DNA of 64,000 bases from Rhodopirellula sp. GTDB lineage: Bacteria; Planctomycetota; Planctomycetia; Pirellulales; Thermoguttaceae. Under the pieces are notes generated by a model that worked only from the letters and a program-made list of their open reading frames with translations, did not search any database and was not told the DNA's origin. Where the stretch lies: positions 78,818-142,817 of the forward strand of contig JAAYEH010000281.1 in the NCBI GenBank assembly GCA_012728855.1, read 5' to 3'. Positions 1 to 9,498 of the stretch are shown here, piece by piece. Every line of letters begins with the position of its first letter. Position 1 is the first letter of the stretch. Position numbers and translations under genes: made by a program.

Positions 1-1233
1 GATCCGCTCCGCCGCCCGCTTCACCCCGTCTTCCAGCACCTTGCCGAATCCCGTCCCGTTGGCAATCGCCTCCGTGATCTTCACGATGGCATCGGCATTG
101 CCCCACTTGAGTTGGATGCCGCCGGTGTCCGCATCGGCGATTAGGCCGTTCTCGTAGCACTCGATGGCGAAACCGACGGTACAGCCCGTGCTGATCGTAT
201 CGAGCCCTTGGCGATTACAGATCTCGTTGCAGCGGTTGATCGATGCCAGGTTATCATTGAGGCAGAGGGTGCCGGCGCCGAGCGTCTCGTACTCGGGCTT
301 GTGGTTGTGAGAAGCGTAGGGGCCGTCCACCTCGGTCTCGCCTCCGCAGGCGATCGAGCACCGCCAGCAGCCATATTTCCGGTTCTGGATCGCGAGCACC
401 TTGTCGTCGCTGATCTCGGCCACGTTGGGGAAATCGCCGGGGGAACCCGCCCAATTCTTGATCGGCGTATCGCCCGAGGCGGCCGCGCCGGCGGTAATGC
501 CCGCCGTGCCGTACTGGTTGAGCACCTTGTACATGCCCTGGTCTCGCATCCCCTCGCGGTACTTTGCCAAGGCTTGCTTGAGTTGCTCCGGCTCTTTCAT
601 GGTGATTGGAGCATCGCCAACCGCCACCACCGCCTTCAGCTTCTTGGAACCCATCACGGCGCCCAGACCGCTGCGGCCGGCGGCTCGTCCCTTGTCGTTA
701 ATCACGCAACTCAAGAGAGCCATCCGTTCGCCCGCCGGGCCGATGCAGGCCAGGCCGGCCTTCTTGCCGTAGATCTCCTTGACTCTGTCTTCCAAATCGT
801 TGCTGTCCATACCCCACCAGTCTTCGGCGGGCAGCAGTTCGGCCTCGCCGTTGCGGACCAAGAGGTAGACGGGGCTTGGGCTGGCGCCGGAGAAGATGAC
901 GCCATCGACACCGGCCGCCTTCAGAGCAGGCCCGAAGGTTCCGCCCGAGTTGGCGTCGCCCCAGGTGCCGGTTTTCGGACTCTTGCCGACGACAAAGTAG
1001 CGGTTGCCGCTGGGCGCCATGGTTCCGGTCAGCAGGCCGGTGAAAAATCCAAGGTGGTTCTCCGGTCCCAAGGGATCGACGTGGGGCTTTTGAAGCTTGT
1101 AGAGGTAATACGCCCCCAGGCCGTATCCACCGATATAACTCAGGTAGGCTTCGTCGCTGGGCGATTCCACGGAGATTGTCCGATTGGTGAGGTCCACCAA
1201 CAGGATCTTGCCCATAGTTCCCGGTACGGCCAT
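1..1233 (-). CDS. Aldehyde ferredoxin oxidoreductase family protein (3' end outside window)
   Basis: The first 411 codons of a tungsten/molybdenum bis-pterin oxidoreductase of the AOR family, which oxidises aldehydes to carboxylic acids and passes electrons to ferredoxin in the cytoplasm. The N-terminus (MGKILLVDL, then GGYGLGAYYLYK) and the block around TGTMAPSGNRY are typical of the AOR N-terminal domain. A CWRCSIAC sequence near residues 288-295 supplies three Fe-S ligands, and CNRQGLDTISTG is the usual pterin/iron-site region. The ATG at 1233 is preceded by AAGGAG at good spacing. The usual family length is about 600 residues, so roughly one third lies left of the window. The substrate cannot be told from sequence. 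A membrane protein of unknown role lies upstream on the same strand. Family assignment is secure. Confidence 0.93.
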   Translation of the reverse strand, partial: MAVPGTMGKILLVDLTNRTISVESPSDEAYLSYIGGYGLGAYYLYKLQKPHVDPLGPENHLGFFTGLLTGTMAPSGNRYFVVGKSPKTGTWGDANSGGTFGPALKAAGVDGVIFSGASPSPVYLLVRNGEAELLPAEDWWGMDSNDLEDRVKEIYGKKAGLACIGPAGERMALLSCVINDKGRAAGRSGLGAVMGSKKLKAVVAVGDAPITMKEPEQLKQALAKYREGMRDQGMYKVLNQYGTAGITAGAAASGDTPIKNWAGSPGDFPNVAEISDDKVLAIQNRKYGCWRCSIACGGETEVDGPYASHNHKPEYETLGAGTLCLNDNLASINRCNEICNRQGLDTISTGCTVGFAIECYENGLIADADTGGIQLKWGNADAIVKITEAIANGTGFGKVLEDGVKRAAERI

Positions 1234-1377
1234 CTCGAACTCCTTCGCTCTTAATCCGATGGATTCCAGGCGGCGTTGTCACCCAGAAGAATGCCACTTG
1301 ACAAAGTGGGATACAGAGGGCGGCGTGCCGGGGCGTCAAGCGTTTCAACCCTCCGGCAGTAGGCGACGATCGTCGTC

Positions 1378-1905
1378 CTATTTCGACATCACGCTCCCGA
1401 CAACGAGCGAAAGCAGAAGAATAGCGCCGATCAGTCCGCCCCCTAATCCTGCCAGCGTTCCTTGCCACAACCCGACGGCTGCCAGACTCGAATCCAGATA
1501 GAACGCCTGAGCGATGATTCCGGAAGCAGGGCCGAAGAACAACGCGCCGGGGAGCGGACTGAAATGAGGTTCTTTTCGCCGGCGGTCGATATACGGTCCC
1601 ACAACGATGCCCACAACCAGTCCGGCCAATGCCCCGACGAAGGCCACGACCGCTAACCCGATAAATGCGCCTCGAATCGCGCCGGTCGATAGCCCCATCA
1701 GACCGGTCACGGCTCTCTGCCATCCGGCGGGAAAAGGCGGCAGCGTGGCCTTGGATGACCAGGCACTGACGGCGAAAAACAAGCCCCAAAGGCCTCCGCC
1801 GATCGCTGCGCCCCATTTCGCCCACGGCATGACGGCAACCGCCGATCCAACTACAGCGCCGAAGCAAATGCCAAAGAGAACGAGCTGCAAGTGAATCCAC
1901 GCCAC
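1378..1905 (-). CDS. Polytopic membrane protein of unknown function
   Basis: A 175-residue protein made almost entirely of hydrophobic, Gly/Ala-rich stretches, with about four to five predicted membrane segments (near residues 5-30, 35-50, 70-105, 120-145 and 150-172). I do not recognise a family. The start is a GTG (1905) with no strong ribosome binding site, so the N-terminus is uncertain. It lies 144 bases upstream of the AOR gene on the same strand and could be co-transcribed with it, but nothing ties the functions together. Confidence 0.6.
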   Translation of the reverse strand: MAWIHLQLVLFGICFGAVVGSAVAVMPWAKWGAAIGGGLWGLFFAVSAWSSKATLPPFPAGWQRAVTGLMGLSTGAIRGAFIGLAVVAFVGALAGLVVGIVVGPYIDRRRKEPHFSPLPGALFFGPASGIIAQAFYLDSSLAAVGLWQGTLAGLGGGLIGAILLLSLVVGSVMSK

Positions 1906-2143
1906 GCCGAGCCCCGTTGGCGGCGAGATGTGTCGTGACGGGCTTTGCTATCGCCCCCCCGCGCAGGCCGCTGGCCGTAGCGGTTAAACGAGCCAAAACT
2001 GCGAGCACGGCGCGTCGAAGTTACGGACAAAGATGCTCGAGCGGATTCCGCCAATGTATTCGCTTGCCCACGTGCCGGCAACCGCCCCTGGGCATGCGCC
2101 ACCTCACGCGCCTTGGCATGGTTCAGGGGAACGGTCGCAGCCG

Positions 2144-2208
2144 GTAGGTTCCGCTTGCCGAGCGGAACCTGTGCGGCATGAACCCGCTCGGCAAGCGGGA
2201 TCGACTAC
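2144..2208. repeat. BIME-like palindromic repeat, GTAG/CTAC family, copy 1
   Basis: Two palindromes in inverted orientation: the left is GTAG followed by a hairpin with GGTTCCGCT/AGCGGAACC arms (2147-2169), the right is CCCGCT/AGCGGG (2183-2199) followed by ATCGACTAC. The same layout recurs at 34414-34495, 58827-58888 and, decayed, at 37613-37670. It lies between the membrane protein and the Hsp70-like gene, which are divergent, so it is not a simple terminator. Confidence 0.8.
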
Positions 2209-2334
2209 CAGGCGAGTAGGTTGCCTCGATCATGCCCCTCTGGCAGGCCGGCGCGATGCGCAGTACAATACTGACAGCTTTTCGCCGCATTGTCGTGCCA
2301 TTGTGCGTCGGCCCAGGAAAGATCTGCAAACATC

Positions 2335-5157
2335 GTGACTGTCGCCCAACCGAACTTCTCCCAGCAAGCTCGGTTCGTTGTCGGCTTTGATCTCGGCACG
2401 ACCAACTCGGCCGTGACTTACGTGGATACCGAGGAAGAGCCGTGGCGGATCCGAACCTTCCTCGTGCCGCAGTTGGTCGCGCCGGGGCAGGTGGAAGCAC
2501 GAGAGACCGTCCCGTCGTTTCATTACCAGCCGGCCGGCGGTGAAATGGCCGGCGATGCGCTGCGTCTGCCCTGGAGCCAGCAATCGCCGGGCTATTGCGT
2601 CGGCTTCCTGGCTCGCGACCAGGGGACGGCGGCGCCGGGTCGGCTGATCGCCTCGGCCAAGTCGTGGCTCTGCCATACCGGCGTGGACCGCACGGCCGAT
2701 CTGCTGCCTTGGCACAACGCGGCCGACGTCGAGCGGCTCTCGCCGGTCGAGGCAAGCGGCCGTTTGATCGCCCACGTGCGCGCTGCCTGGGATCATCGCT
2801 TTCCGGAGCATCCGCTCGCCGAGCAGGATCTGGTGCTTACGCTGCCCGCCTCGTTTGACGAGGTAGCCCGGGAACTGACGGTCAAAGCGGCCGCGCGGGC
2901 CGGTTTGTCGCGGGTGGTGCTGATCGAGGAGCCGCAGGCCGCCTTCTATGCCTGGATCGACGCCCACAGCGAGGATTGGCAACAGCGCGTTCGGCCGGGC
3001 CAGAAAATCCTCGTCTGCGACATCGGGGGCGGCACCAGCGATTTCACCTTGATCCGCGTGCGGGGCGAAGCGGGCGGGAAGGTCCGCTTTCACCGGGTGG
3101 CCGTCGGCGATCATCTGATTCTCGGCGGCGACAATTTCGATCTGGCCTTGGCACAGCACCTGGAAAAACGGCTGACCAACGACGGTCGCCTTGAGCCTCG
3201 CCAGTGGTCGGTGCTCGTGCGAAGCTGCCGGCGGGTGAAAGAGACCCTCCTGGGCGGCGGTGCTCCCGAGCGGCTTACCGTACACTTGCCCGCCGCGGGC
3301 TCGCGACTGATCGGCGGAGGCGTACAACTCGAAGTCACCCGAGACGAAGTCCGCGAGCTGCTCGTGGAAGGCTTCTTCCCCCGCGTGCATCTCACGGACC
3401 GGCCGCTGCGCCGGCGATCGGGATTTCAGGAATTCGGCCTCCCCTTCACGCCTGATCCCGCCGTGACGCGCTACCTTGCGGCCTTTCTTACCGCCCATCG
3501 GCATGTGGCGCTCGACGAATCGGAAACGATCGCGGATCACGACCCGGCGCGGCCCGACATCGTGCTTTTCAACGGGGGCGTGTTTGAATCGGACCTGCTG
3601 CGAGGCCGCATGATCGAAGTGCTGGAAAGCTGGTTTCCCCAACCGTCCGCATGGAATCCGATCGTGCTGGAAAACGAGCGGCTCGATCTGGCCGTGGCGC
3701 GGGGGGCGGCGTATTACGGGATGGTCCGTCGCGGGCAAGGGGTGCGGATTGCGGCGGGGCTGGCACGGACCTACTACATCGGCGTGGAAAGCGAAGGCGG
3801 CGATTCCCCGGCGGTCTGCCTTGTGCCTGCCGGAGTCGAAGCGGGGCACGATATCCACCTCTCCGAGCGGCAGTTCACGCTGCGGGTCTCCGAACCGGTC
3901 GAGTTCCCGTTGTACGTTTCCAGTACGCGACTCACCGACCGTCCCGGCGAACTGGTCGCGGTCGATCGCGAGCAGATGACGCCGCTGCCGCCGATGCGAA
4001 CCGTGCTGCGGAAGCGGAAGAAGGGCGAAGCGGAGTCGGTCTCCGTTACCCTGCACGCGCGGCTGACGGAGATCGGCACACTCGACCTCTGGTGCGGTGA
4101 AGTCGGCGGTCGCGGCCAGTGGCGACTTCAGTTCGACGTCCGCTCGGCGACGGAAACCGACGTCGCCGCTCACGACGCGGCCGCGGAACGGGAAGGATTC
4201 ATCGAGGAAGAGACGTGGCAGCCGTGCCGCCGCCTGATCCTCGGCACGTTCGGTCCCGGCGGCGCCGACAAACCGGAAGGGCTGGTGAGACGGCTCTCCG
4301 AGGCGACAGGGATGAACCGCAAGCTCTGGCCGACGTCGTTTCTGCGACGCATTTGGGAGACCCTCTTGGAAGTCGAGCAGGGGCGGCGCCCCAGCGCGGT
4401 CCACGAGGCGCGGTGGCTCAACTTGCTCGGTTTCTCGCTGCGGCCCGGCTACGGACTGGCGCTGGACGATTGGCGCGTGGCCGAGACATGGCGAGCCCTG
4501 CAAGGCAACTTGATCCACCCCAGCGTGATGTGCCGCACCGAGTGGTGGATCCTCTGGCGACGGATCGCCGGCGGTTTGGCGGCAGGTCAGCAGCAGGCGC
4601 TCGCCGATCCCGTCTTGGGCCCCATCCGCACCCTTCACCGGCAGCTCACGGCGGGCAAGGGTCGCAGCGACTTCGCCTATGGTTCTCACGAGGCGGCCGA
4701 GATATGGCGGGCGCTGGGATCGTTGGAACTATTGAGCGTGGGAAGCAAGATCGAGTTGGGCGCGATGCTCTTGGACATCTTACCGAAGAAGAAGTTGGAG
4801 GCAAGCCGTCCCGCGATTCTCTGGGCGATCGGGCGCCTCGGCGCCCGCCAGCCGGTCTATGGGCCGCTCAACACGGTCGTGCCGGCCGGCACCGCGGGCG
4901 AGTGGCTGCGACGATTGATGGACACCGGATCGGACGATTCCGAAGCCCTCCTGGCCGTGATGCAATTGGCCCGTCGCACGGACGACCGCTACCGCGACAT
5001 CCCCGATCGACTTCGCGACAAAGTTCTCGGATGGTTGGAAATCCGCGATGCGCCGGCTCATTTTGTGGAACTGGTGCGCCGCGGCGGCCAGTTGGATGCG
5101 GAAGAGCAAGGTCTCGTTTTTGGCGAGGCTTTGCCGAAGGGGCTGCGGATTCTTTGA
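2335..5157 (+). CDS. Hsp70-family protein with long C-terminal extension (DUF3731-like)
   Basis: A 940-residue actin-fold ATPase of the Hsp70 superfamily. The phosphate-1 motif GFDLGTTNSAV is at residues 17-27, the phosphate-2 motif VCDIGGGTSDFTLI near 225-238, and an adenosine-motif-like LFNGGVFESDLLRG near 412-425. After about residue 560 the protein does not resemble the DnaK peptide-binding domain. It carries a roughly 380-residue helical extension, as in the DUF3731-containing Hsp70 relatives found in planctomycetes and proteobacteria. The GTG at 2335 was chosen because it sits just before the conserved core with GGAAAG upstream; an in-frame TTG at 2290 is the alternative. Client and cofactors are unknown, and no DnaJ or GrpE gene is nearby. 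T7 runs about 30 bases after the stop, without a clear stem. Confidence 0.9.
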   Translation: MTVAQPNFSQQARFVVGFDLGTTNSAVTYVDTEEEPWRIRTFLVPQLVAPGQVEARETVPSFHYQPAGGEMAGDALRLPWSQQSPGYCVGFLARDQGTAAPGRLIASAKSWLCHTGVDRTADLLPWHNAADVERLSPVEASGRLIAHVRAAWDHRFPEHPLAEQDLVLTLPASFDEVARELTVKAAARAGLSRVVLIEEPQAAFYAWIDAHSEDWQQRVRPGQKILVCDIGGGTSDFTLIRVRGEAGGKVRFHRVAVGDHLILGGDNFDLALAQHLEKRLTNDGRLEPRQWSVLVRSCRRVKETLLGGGAPERLTVHLPAAGSRLIGGGVQLEVTRDEVRELLVEGFFPRVHLTDRPLRRRSGFQEFGLPFTPDPAVTRYLAAFLTAHRHVALDESETIADHDPARPDIVLFNGGVFESDLLRGRMIEVLESWFPQPSAWNPIVLENERLDLAVARGAAYYGMVRRGQGVRIAAGLARTYYIGVESEGGDSPAVCLVPAGVEAGHDIHLSERQFTLRVSEPVEFPLYVSSTRLTDRPGELVAVDREQMTPLPPMRTVLRKRKKGEAESVSVTLHARLTEIGTLDLWCGEVGGRGQWRLQFDVRSATETDVAAHDAAAEREGFIEEETWQPCRRLILGTFGPGGADKPEGLVRRLSEATGMNRKLWPTSFLRRIWETLLEVEQGRRPSAVHEARWLNLLGFSLRPGYGLALDDWRVAETWRALQGNLIHPSVMCRTEWWILWRRIAGGLAAGQQQALADPVLGPIRTLHRQLTAGKGRSDFAYGSHEAAEIWRALGSLELLSVGSKIELGAMLLDILPKKKLEASRPAILWAIGRLGARQPVYGPLNTVVPAGTAGEWLRRLMDTGSDDSEALLAVMQLARRTDDRYRDIPDRLRDKVLGWLEIRDAPAHFVELVRRGGQLDAEEQGLVFGEALPKGLRIL

Positions 5158-5259
5158 AGCCGGAAGAACGACGTGACCGGAGCACTTTTTTTGGCCGAAG
5201 GCCATAATCACCGTAGCCTGGGGGCACACCCTCGTTGTTACACACAAGTATGGCTTGGG

Positions 5260-5520
5260 CACAGCACACGCCGGCAATTGTTTTACGCCGAAGACGTCGT
5301 ACAACAGAGCCCGGGGTAAGCGGAGCGGCGCAGCCGCGGAGCGTCACCTAGGGTTTGGGGACCGAAAAACCCGAGGACGATCCCAACGGGATCGTACAAG
5401 CCCCTGTGGAACCGCTTTGCGGTTCGCTTGTTTGCACCGAACCGCCACCCCAGGGTGGCCGCTCCGCGGCTACCCTGGGCTGCGTTGTTGAACTGCTTCG
5501 CGGTACAGTGCCAGGAAAAG
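5260..5520. repeat. Degenerate repeat region between convergent genes
   Basis: This stretch has no convincing gene. On the minus strand it reads as imperfect repeats with the pattern PRVAAERPPWG and then PRVTLRGCAAPLTPG in one frame, with related words such as QGSRGAATLG in another. That type of decaying text recurs in planctomycete genomes. The short palindrome CCCAGGGTGG...CTACCCTGGG (5449-5486 region) falls in it. I read it as an eroded repetitive element rather than coding DNA. Confidence 0.45.
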
Positions 5521-5522
5521 GA

Positions 5523-5563
5523 GCCGGGCTCCCGAGGGCATAAGCCACTCTCGGGAGCCCGGC
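5523..5563 (-). terminator. Intrinsic terminator of the secreted 470-aa protein gene
   Basis: A perfect 14-base-pair stem, GCCGGGCTCCCGAG (5523-5536) against its complement (5550-5563), with a 13-base loop, lies 22 bases past the stop codon. On the minus strand it is followed by a short pyrimidine run (TCCTTTTCC). The T-run is weak but the stem is strong. Confidence 0.6.
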
Positions 5564-5585
5564 AATGCGTTGGCAACGGGGACCG

Positions 5586-6998
5586 TTAGAAGTAGCAGTT
5601 GTACTGCACACCCACTTCAGCGTCGAAATTGCTGTTCAGGCCGGTGAATTCGTCTTCATCGTCCTCAAGCGGAAACGCGCCGTAGAAGGTGAAGGTCGAC
5701 TGGTTTCTCAACGCCACATGCACGCCACCGGTGATGTTCAGGTTGTCGTACCGGTTCAGCGGCGAGAAGACGACCGGTTCGAGGCCGTCGCTCACCATGT
5801 CGGCATCCTGCGTCGCGGTCGTGTAGTGCAATTCCACGGTCGGAGCAATGCCCGAGATCAAGCCGGTGCAGGCATTGTTCTTGTACATCCAGTAGCCGAG
5901 CTTCAGATCGAAGTGCAACAGATCCTGGTCGTCGTAGTTGCCGAGAAACCGCAGGTTCGTGAAGGCGGTGTCGCGCTGCCAGACATCGTAGCCGTTCATG
6001 TCGAAGTCGGCCGAGATGTAGGCTTGCGCGAAGAAGCAGTTCGAAGGCGTCCACAACGCACCGAGGAACGGCTGGATGTGGAACGAATCGTTTTCCACCT
6101 GCCGCATCACGGTAGAAATTCCGGTGGCGTCGTCGTAGCGGAGTTGGCGGGCGTCGTCCGCGGTGGGAATGACGAACGCAACGCCGCCGGTGAGGGCGCC
6201 GCAGCAGCTTCGATGAATGTAGCTTTTCGCAACGAGGACGACGTTGCCTAATTCCGTTCCGGTGGGGGAGAATACGGTTTCTCCCCGCGGATCACCGATC
6301 TGATCCGAGTCCAAGCCGTCGCCGAAAGGAATCCGAACTTCCAGCGACGCCCAGCCTCCGAAAAGCGCCGTGCTCTCGAAACCGAACGTGTAACGGTCGA
6401 AATTGATGTCGCGACGGAGGTCCGTGGCCGGATCGTCGACAATCAACGCGTTGTGGAAATGGTTGTAGGAGAAGAAGACTCGATCGGTCGGGATCGGGGT
6501 CATGTTCTCAGAGATCTTGAACCGCCGGTCGCCACCCGCGATCGGATTGTTTCCGCCGGGCGAATGGTTGTAGGAATCGGGGTGAAAATACCCGCCGCTG
6601 CCGATGAAATCGCCGATCATGGCCGGGGCTGCGCTGGCGGGGGAGCCGCCAAAACCGGCGCTTTGCGATGCGGCAAACATCTCAGGCGACACGATATCGC
6701 TGGGGGCCGCCGGTTGGGGGGACGGAGCGGGCGCGGCATCCGTCGCCCCGGGGGCCTGCTGCGGGCTCGGTGCCGCCTGGCCCGGCGCATAGACCGTTCC
6801 GCCCGGCACTCCATACGCCGACTGTCCCGGGGGGCAGGGGGCCGGACAGGCGGGAGGACAGGTACGGTAACAGCGGCCTTGCCCCAGCGATGTGGCGGTC
6901 AACATGGCGACCAGCCCCAGTGCGGTCAGCCCGCGTCGAACCGTTCGCCCGACGCGCTGACGAATCTCCCGCTGCGCGGGTAATCGAACGATGGACAT
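5586..6998 (-). CDS. Secreted outer-membrane-type protein of unknown function
   Basis: A 470-residue exported protein. After a basic start and a hydrophobic segment (LTALGLVAMLTATSLG, near residues 24-39) comes a Cys/Pro-rich stretch with CPPACPAPCPP and a Pro/Ala/Gln-rich linker to about residue 110. The remaining 350 residues alternate polar and hydrophobic positions, are rich in Tyr, Phe and Asp, and end in Phe (YNCYF). That suggests a beta-barrel in the outer membrane, but this is inference. The ATG at 6998 has a near-perfect AGGAGGG site. A strong terminator follows the gene. I do not recognise a named family; similar secreted proteins are common in planctomycetes. Confidence 0.8.
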   Translation of the reverse strand: MSIVRLPAQREIRQRVGRTVRRGLTALGLVAMLTATSLGQGRCYRTCPPACPAPCPPGQSAYGVPGGTVYAPGQAAPSPQQAPGATDAAPAPSPQPAAPSDIVSPEMFAASQSAGFGGSPASAAPAMIGDFIGSGGYFHPDSYNHSPGGNNPIAGGDRRFKISENMTPIPTDRVFFSYNHFHNALIVDDPATDLRRDINFDRYTFGFESTALFGGWASLEVRIPFGDGLDSDQIGDPRGETVFSPTGTELGNVVLVAKSYIHRSCCGALTGGVAFVIPTADDARQLRYDDATGISTVMRQVENDSFHIQPFLGALWTPSNCFFAQAYISADFDMNGYDVWQRDTAFTNLRFLGNYDDQDLLHFDLKLGYWMYKNNACTGLISGIAPTVELHYTTATQDADMVSDGLEPVVFSPLNRYDNLNITGGVHVALRNQSTFTFYGAFPLEDDEDEFTGLNSNFDAEVGVQYNCYF

Positions 6999-7217
6999 AA
7001 CAGCCCTCCTAGAGTGTGTTTTGAGCGGTACACGGATCTGCCCCGAACAATGCCTCGCACACCTCAGGCCCGGAACGGACCGCTTTATATCCGCGTATTC
7101 TTAATTCAGATTCGACTGATCTTCCAAGAATATTAAGACAAACAGGTAAAATCGGCACTCCCGCTACGCCACGCGCCGTTGTAAGGCGAGCGGTGGATGA
7201 AGTCGTCCCGTCAGGCG

Positions 7218-7262
7218 CGGCTGCTCGGAAGCAGCCGGGCTACTGACCGGCACGTTCTTCTC
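7218..7262. repeat. Stem-loop of the CAGCAGCC/GGCTGCTG family, copy 1
   Basis: CGGCTGCT (7218-7225), loop CGGA, AGCAGCCG (7230-7237), followed by GGGCTACTGACCGG and ACGTT. The word order after the stem matches the copy at 20507-20552. It lies just past the stop of the metacaspase gene and might also help end its transcript. The rest of 6999-7273 shows no gene. Confidence 0.5.
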
Positions 7263-7273
7263 CGCCAGTTGCC

Positions 7274-9316
7274 TTACGGCACAACGCGGAACGTCACCGA
7301 CGATTCGGCCCACTGCGATGGCGGCATTGATTGCAGGGCTTGCGGGCGTGGAATGCCGTCGTGAAAGGCCGTGGAGGGAAGAGGCTCGCGAACGGCCAAG
7401 AGCTTGACCACGTAGACGCCCGCCGGGCCGGCAACGCGGAAGAGTTCTCCGGGACCGGGATGCAACAGCTTGCGACCGGCAGGAGCGAAGTGCTGCTGGT
7501 TCGGTTGCGGGCACCAGAGGCGGGCCTGATCGGAAGGATCCACCGCCACGATGTAGTACCAGCAGTCGGCGCTGGCTTTCAACCCGAACTTCAGGCTATC
7601 GCCGACGCGATACTCCGCCAGATTCGCACCGCCGGCGGGGCGCCGGTCGACCACCGCCTGTAGTCCAAAGCCGGGCGCCGGATTGGTCAGTGTGGCCAGA
7701 GACATCCGCGTTTGCCGGCCGCCGGCCAAATCGCCAATCCAGGCGACGATCTGCTGGGCCACCGAGCCCGGATGGAACCATTGTCGCGGGCCGTGGCGGG
7801 TTCCGTTCAATTCGGTTGCCGTGACGCTGATCTCGACGCGGCCCGCGGTCGTGCCACCGGGTGCGACGGTAATCCGCAGATCGTAGCCGTCTCGGTCGGA
7901 GAGCCGCACACGGTCCAATTCCGCAGCAAGTCGGCTGACCTGTTGACAGATTGCGTCGGCCGCCGCATCTTCGACCGGGCCGCTCGAGCCGACTCTCTCG
8001 ATCAGCAGGAGCACATCGGAGTCGTCGGCCGGATCGACCAGCGGCACGACCACCACTCCCTTCCGCGGCGCCACTCCCGAAACGGCTTTGGCCTCCGCGG
8101 AGCGGATGTCGAGCCGGTCGATTTCAAGCTGCCCAAGCGGCTGCTCCAACCGTGTGCCTGTTGGCGGCGCGGCATAGATTCCCAGGACTTGCCGTGGCTT
8201 CAGTCCATGAACGGCGCCCAAATCGAGCATGGCTCGGTCCGCCTGCATCGGTTCGACATGAGCATAGAGCGGTTGCTTTCGGGCGACGCCGAACACAGGA
8301 CCATCGGCCCAACGCGAGTCGGGACAATCGAGCACCGGCGTTTGACGGGCCGTCTCGTCGACCTGATCGGCATTGAACTGGGCGTCGATCTGGCGGCGGG
8401 CGTGTGCGAAAGCCTCCCCATAGGAGATCACTCCGTCGTCGTTCGTATCGGCCGGGCCACGCAGTCCTTCGACCAGGAAATACGTCAACAGGCCCGTGGC
8501 CAACGGTTCCCGCAGATCCGGTTCGAAGCTGACGTCAAGTTCGACCGATTCCTGAGCCGCGGTACATGCCGAGAAGACGACCCGCTGCTGTCCTCCAACG
8601 GCGGAACCGATTTCACCGCCGCTGGGCGATGCCGTCAGCGACTTCGTTCCGGCAAATAGCGACTTCGCTTGTTGAAGCGCCGGAACGTAGCGGGATCGCA
8701 AACGACGGTTGACCGATTTGGTGGCCGTGCCGGAATGGCAGCAGTCCAAGAGTACCGCGATGTGAACCGGCCCCAGCTTGGCGAGCATTTGGTCCAGTTC
8801 GTCGTCGCGCAATGCTTGCGCGCCGTTCTCGGCAAAGTCGTGCGGGCACAACGCCTCGTCTTGCCCGTCCTGCTCATCGCCGTTGTCATCGACCAGTAGC
8901 GTGCCGTGGCCGCTGTAGTGGAAGACAACCGTGTCGCCCGGTTGAACTCTGTCGGCGAGTTGTTGGAAAGCCTGCCGTATGGCGAAGAGGGTCGCCTGCT
9001 GGTTCCGCAGGATCGAGACATTCTGCTGGGGAAATGAGAATTCCCGCAGGAGAACATGGGAAAGCCTCTCCACGTCGTTTGCCGCTCCGCCGAGGTTGCG
9101 GTTGCGGAGCCGGGGATAATCGTCGATGCCGACCAGCAGTGCGTAGTGCTCGGCTGACGAAGATGCCGGAAGCAATGCCAAAACGGCGAGGATCAGCGCG
9201 GGATAAAACCGCCGCACGAAGCGACACCATCGCCGAGTCGATGATCGCTGCGGCAAACCCACTGCCCCTAGTTCAAGACAACCCGACTGAGGGGAGGTAG
9301 AATCTCGAAGTCGCAT
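7274..9316 (-). CDS. Secreted metacaspase-like peptidase (C14 family) with DUF4384-like C-terminus
   Basis: A 680-residue protein with a signal-type hydrophobic segment (YPALILAVLALLPASSSA) before the caspase fold. The fold begins HYALLVGIDDYP. The catalytic histidine is in FHYSGHG (near residue 137) and the catalytic cysteine in LLDCCHSGTA (near 193), as in type I metacaspases, which cleave after Arg/Lys. The acidic loop DDNGDEQDGQDEALCP could bind calcium. After residue 490 comes a DUF4384-like region ending in VTFRVVP. The ATG at 9316 is preferred: upstream in-frame codons run through an inverted repeat at 9499-9555, and AAGGA lies before this ATG. Substrate and role are unknown. Divergently placed from the small repeat protein at 9737. 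Confidence 0.9.
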   Translation of the reverse strand: MRLRDSTSPQSGCLELGAVGLPQRSSTRRWCRFVRRFYPALILAVLALLPASSSAEHYALLVGIDDYPRLRNRNLGGAANDVERLSHVLLREFSFPQQNVSILRNQQATLFAIRQAFQQLADRVQPGDTVVFHYSGHGTLLVDDNGDEQDGQDEALCPHDFAENGAQALRDDELDQMLAKLGPVHIAVLLDCCHSGTATKSVNRRLRSRYVPALQQAKSLFAGTKSLTASPSGGEIGSAVGGQQRVVFSACTAAQESVELDVSFEPDLREPLATGLLTYFLVEGLRGPADTNDDGVISYGEAFAHARRQIDAQFNADQVDETARQTPVLDCPDSRWADGPVFGVARKQPLYAHVEPMQADRAMLDLGAVHGLKPRQVLGIYAAPPTGTRLEQPLGQLEIDRLDIRSAEAKAVSGVAPRKGVVVVPLVDPADDSDVLLLIERVGSSGPVEDAAADAICQQVSRLAAELDRVRLSDRDGYDLRITVAPGGTTAGRVEISVTATELNGTRHGPRQWFHPGSVAQQIVAWIGDLAGGRQTRMSLATLTNPAPGFGLQAVVDRRPAGGANLAEYRVGDSLKFGLKASADCWYYIVAVDPSDQARLWCPQPNQQHFAPAGRKLLHPGPGELFRVAGPAGVYVVKLLAVREPLPSTAFHDGIPRPQALQSMPPSQWAESSVTFRVVP

Positions 9317-9498
9317 GGAGGTGTTCTTCCTTTGTACGTCAGCGTCAGGCCGGAACGCCTGGCGTACTTTGTCGCCGGGGCCATTTTGCGAATCAACGCC
9401 ATTATATACCGTTGATGTCCAAATCCCCACCACACGCCGACAGTCAGGCCCTGCGTCTGCCGATGGGCCGGTGGCTTCGTATCCATTGGGAAAACCGT

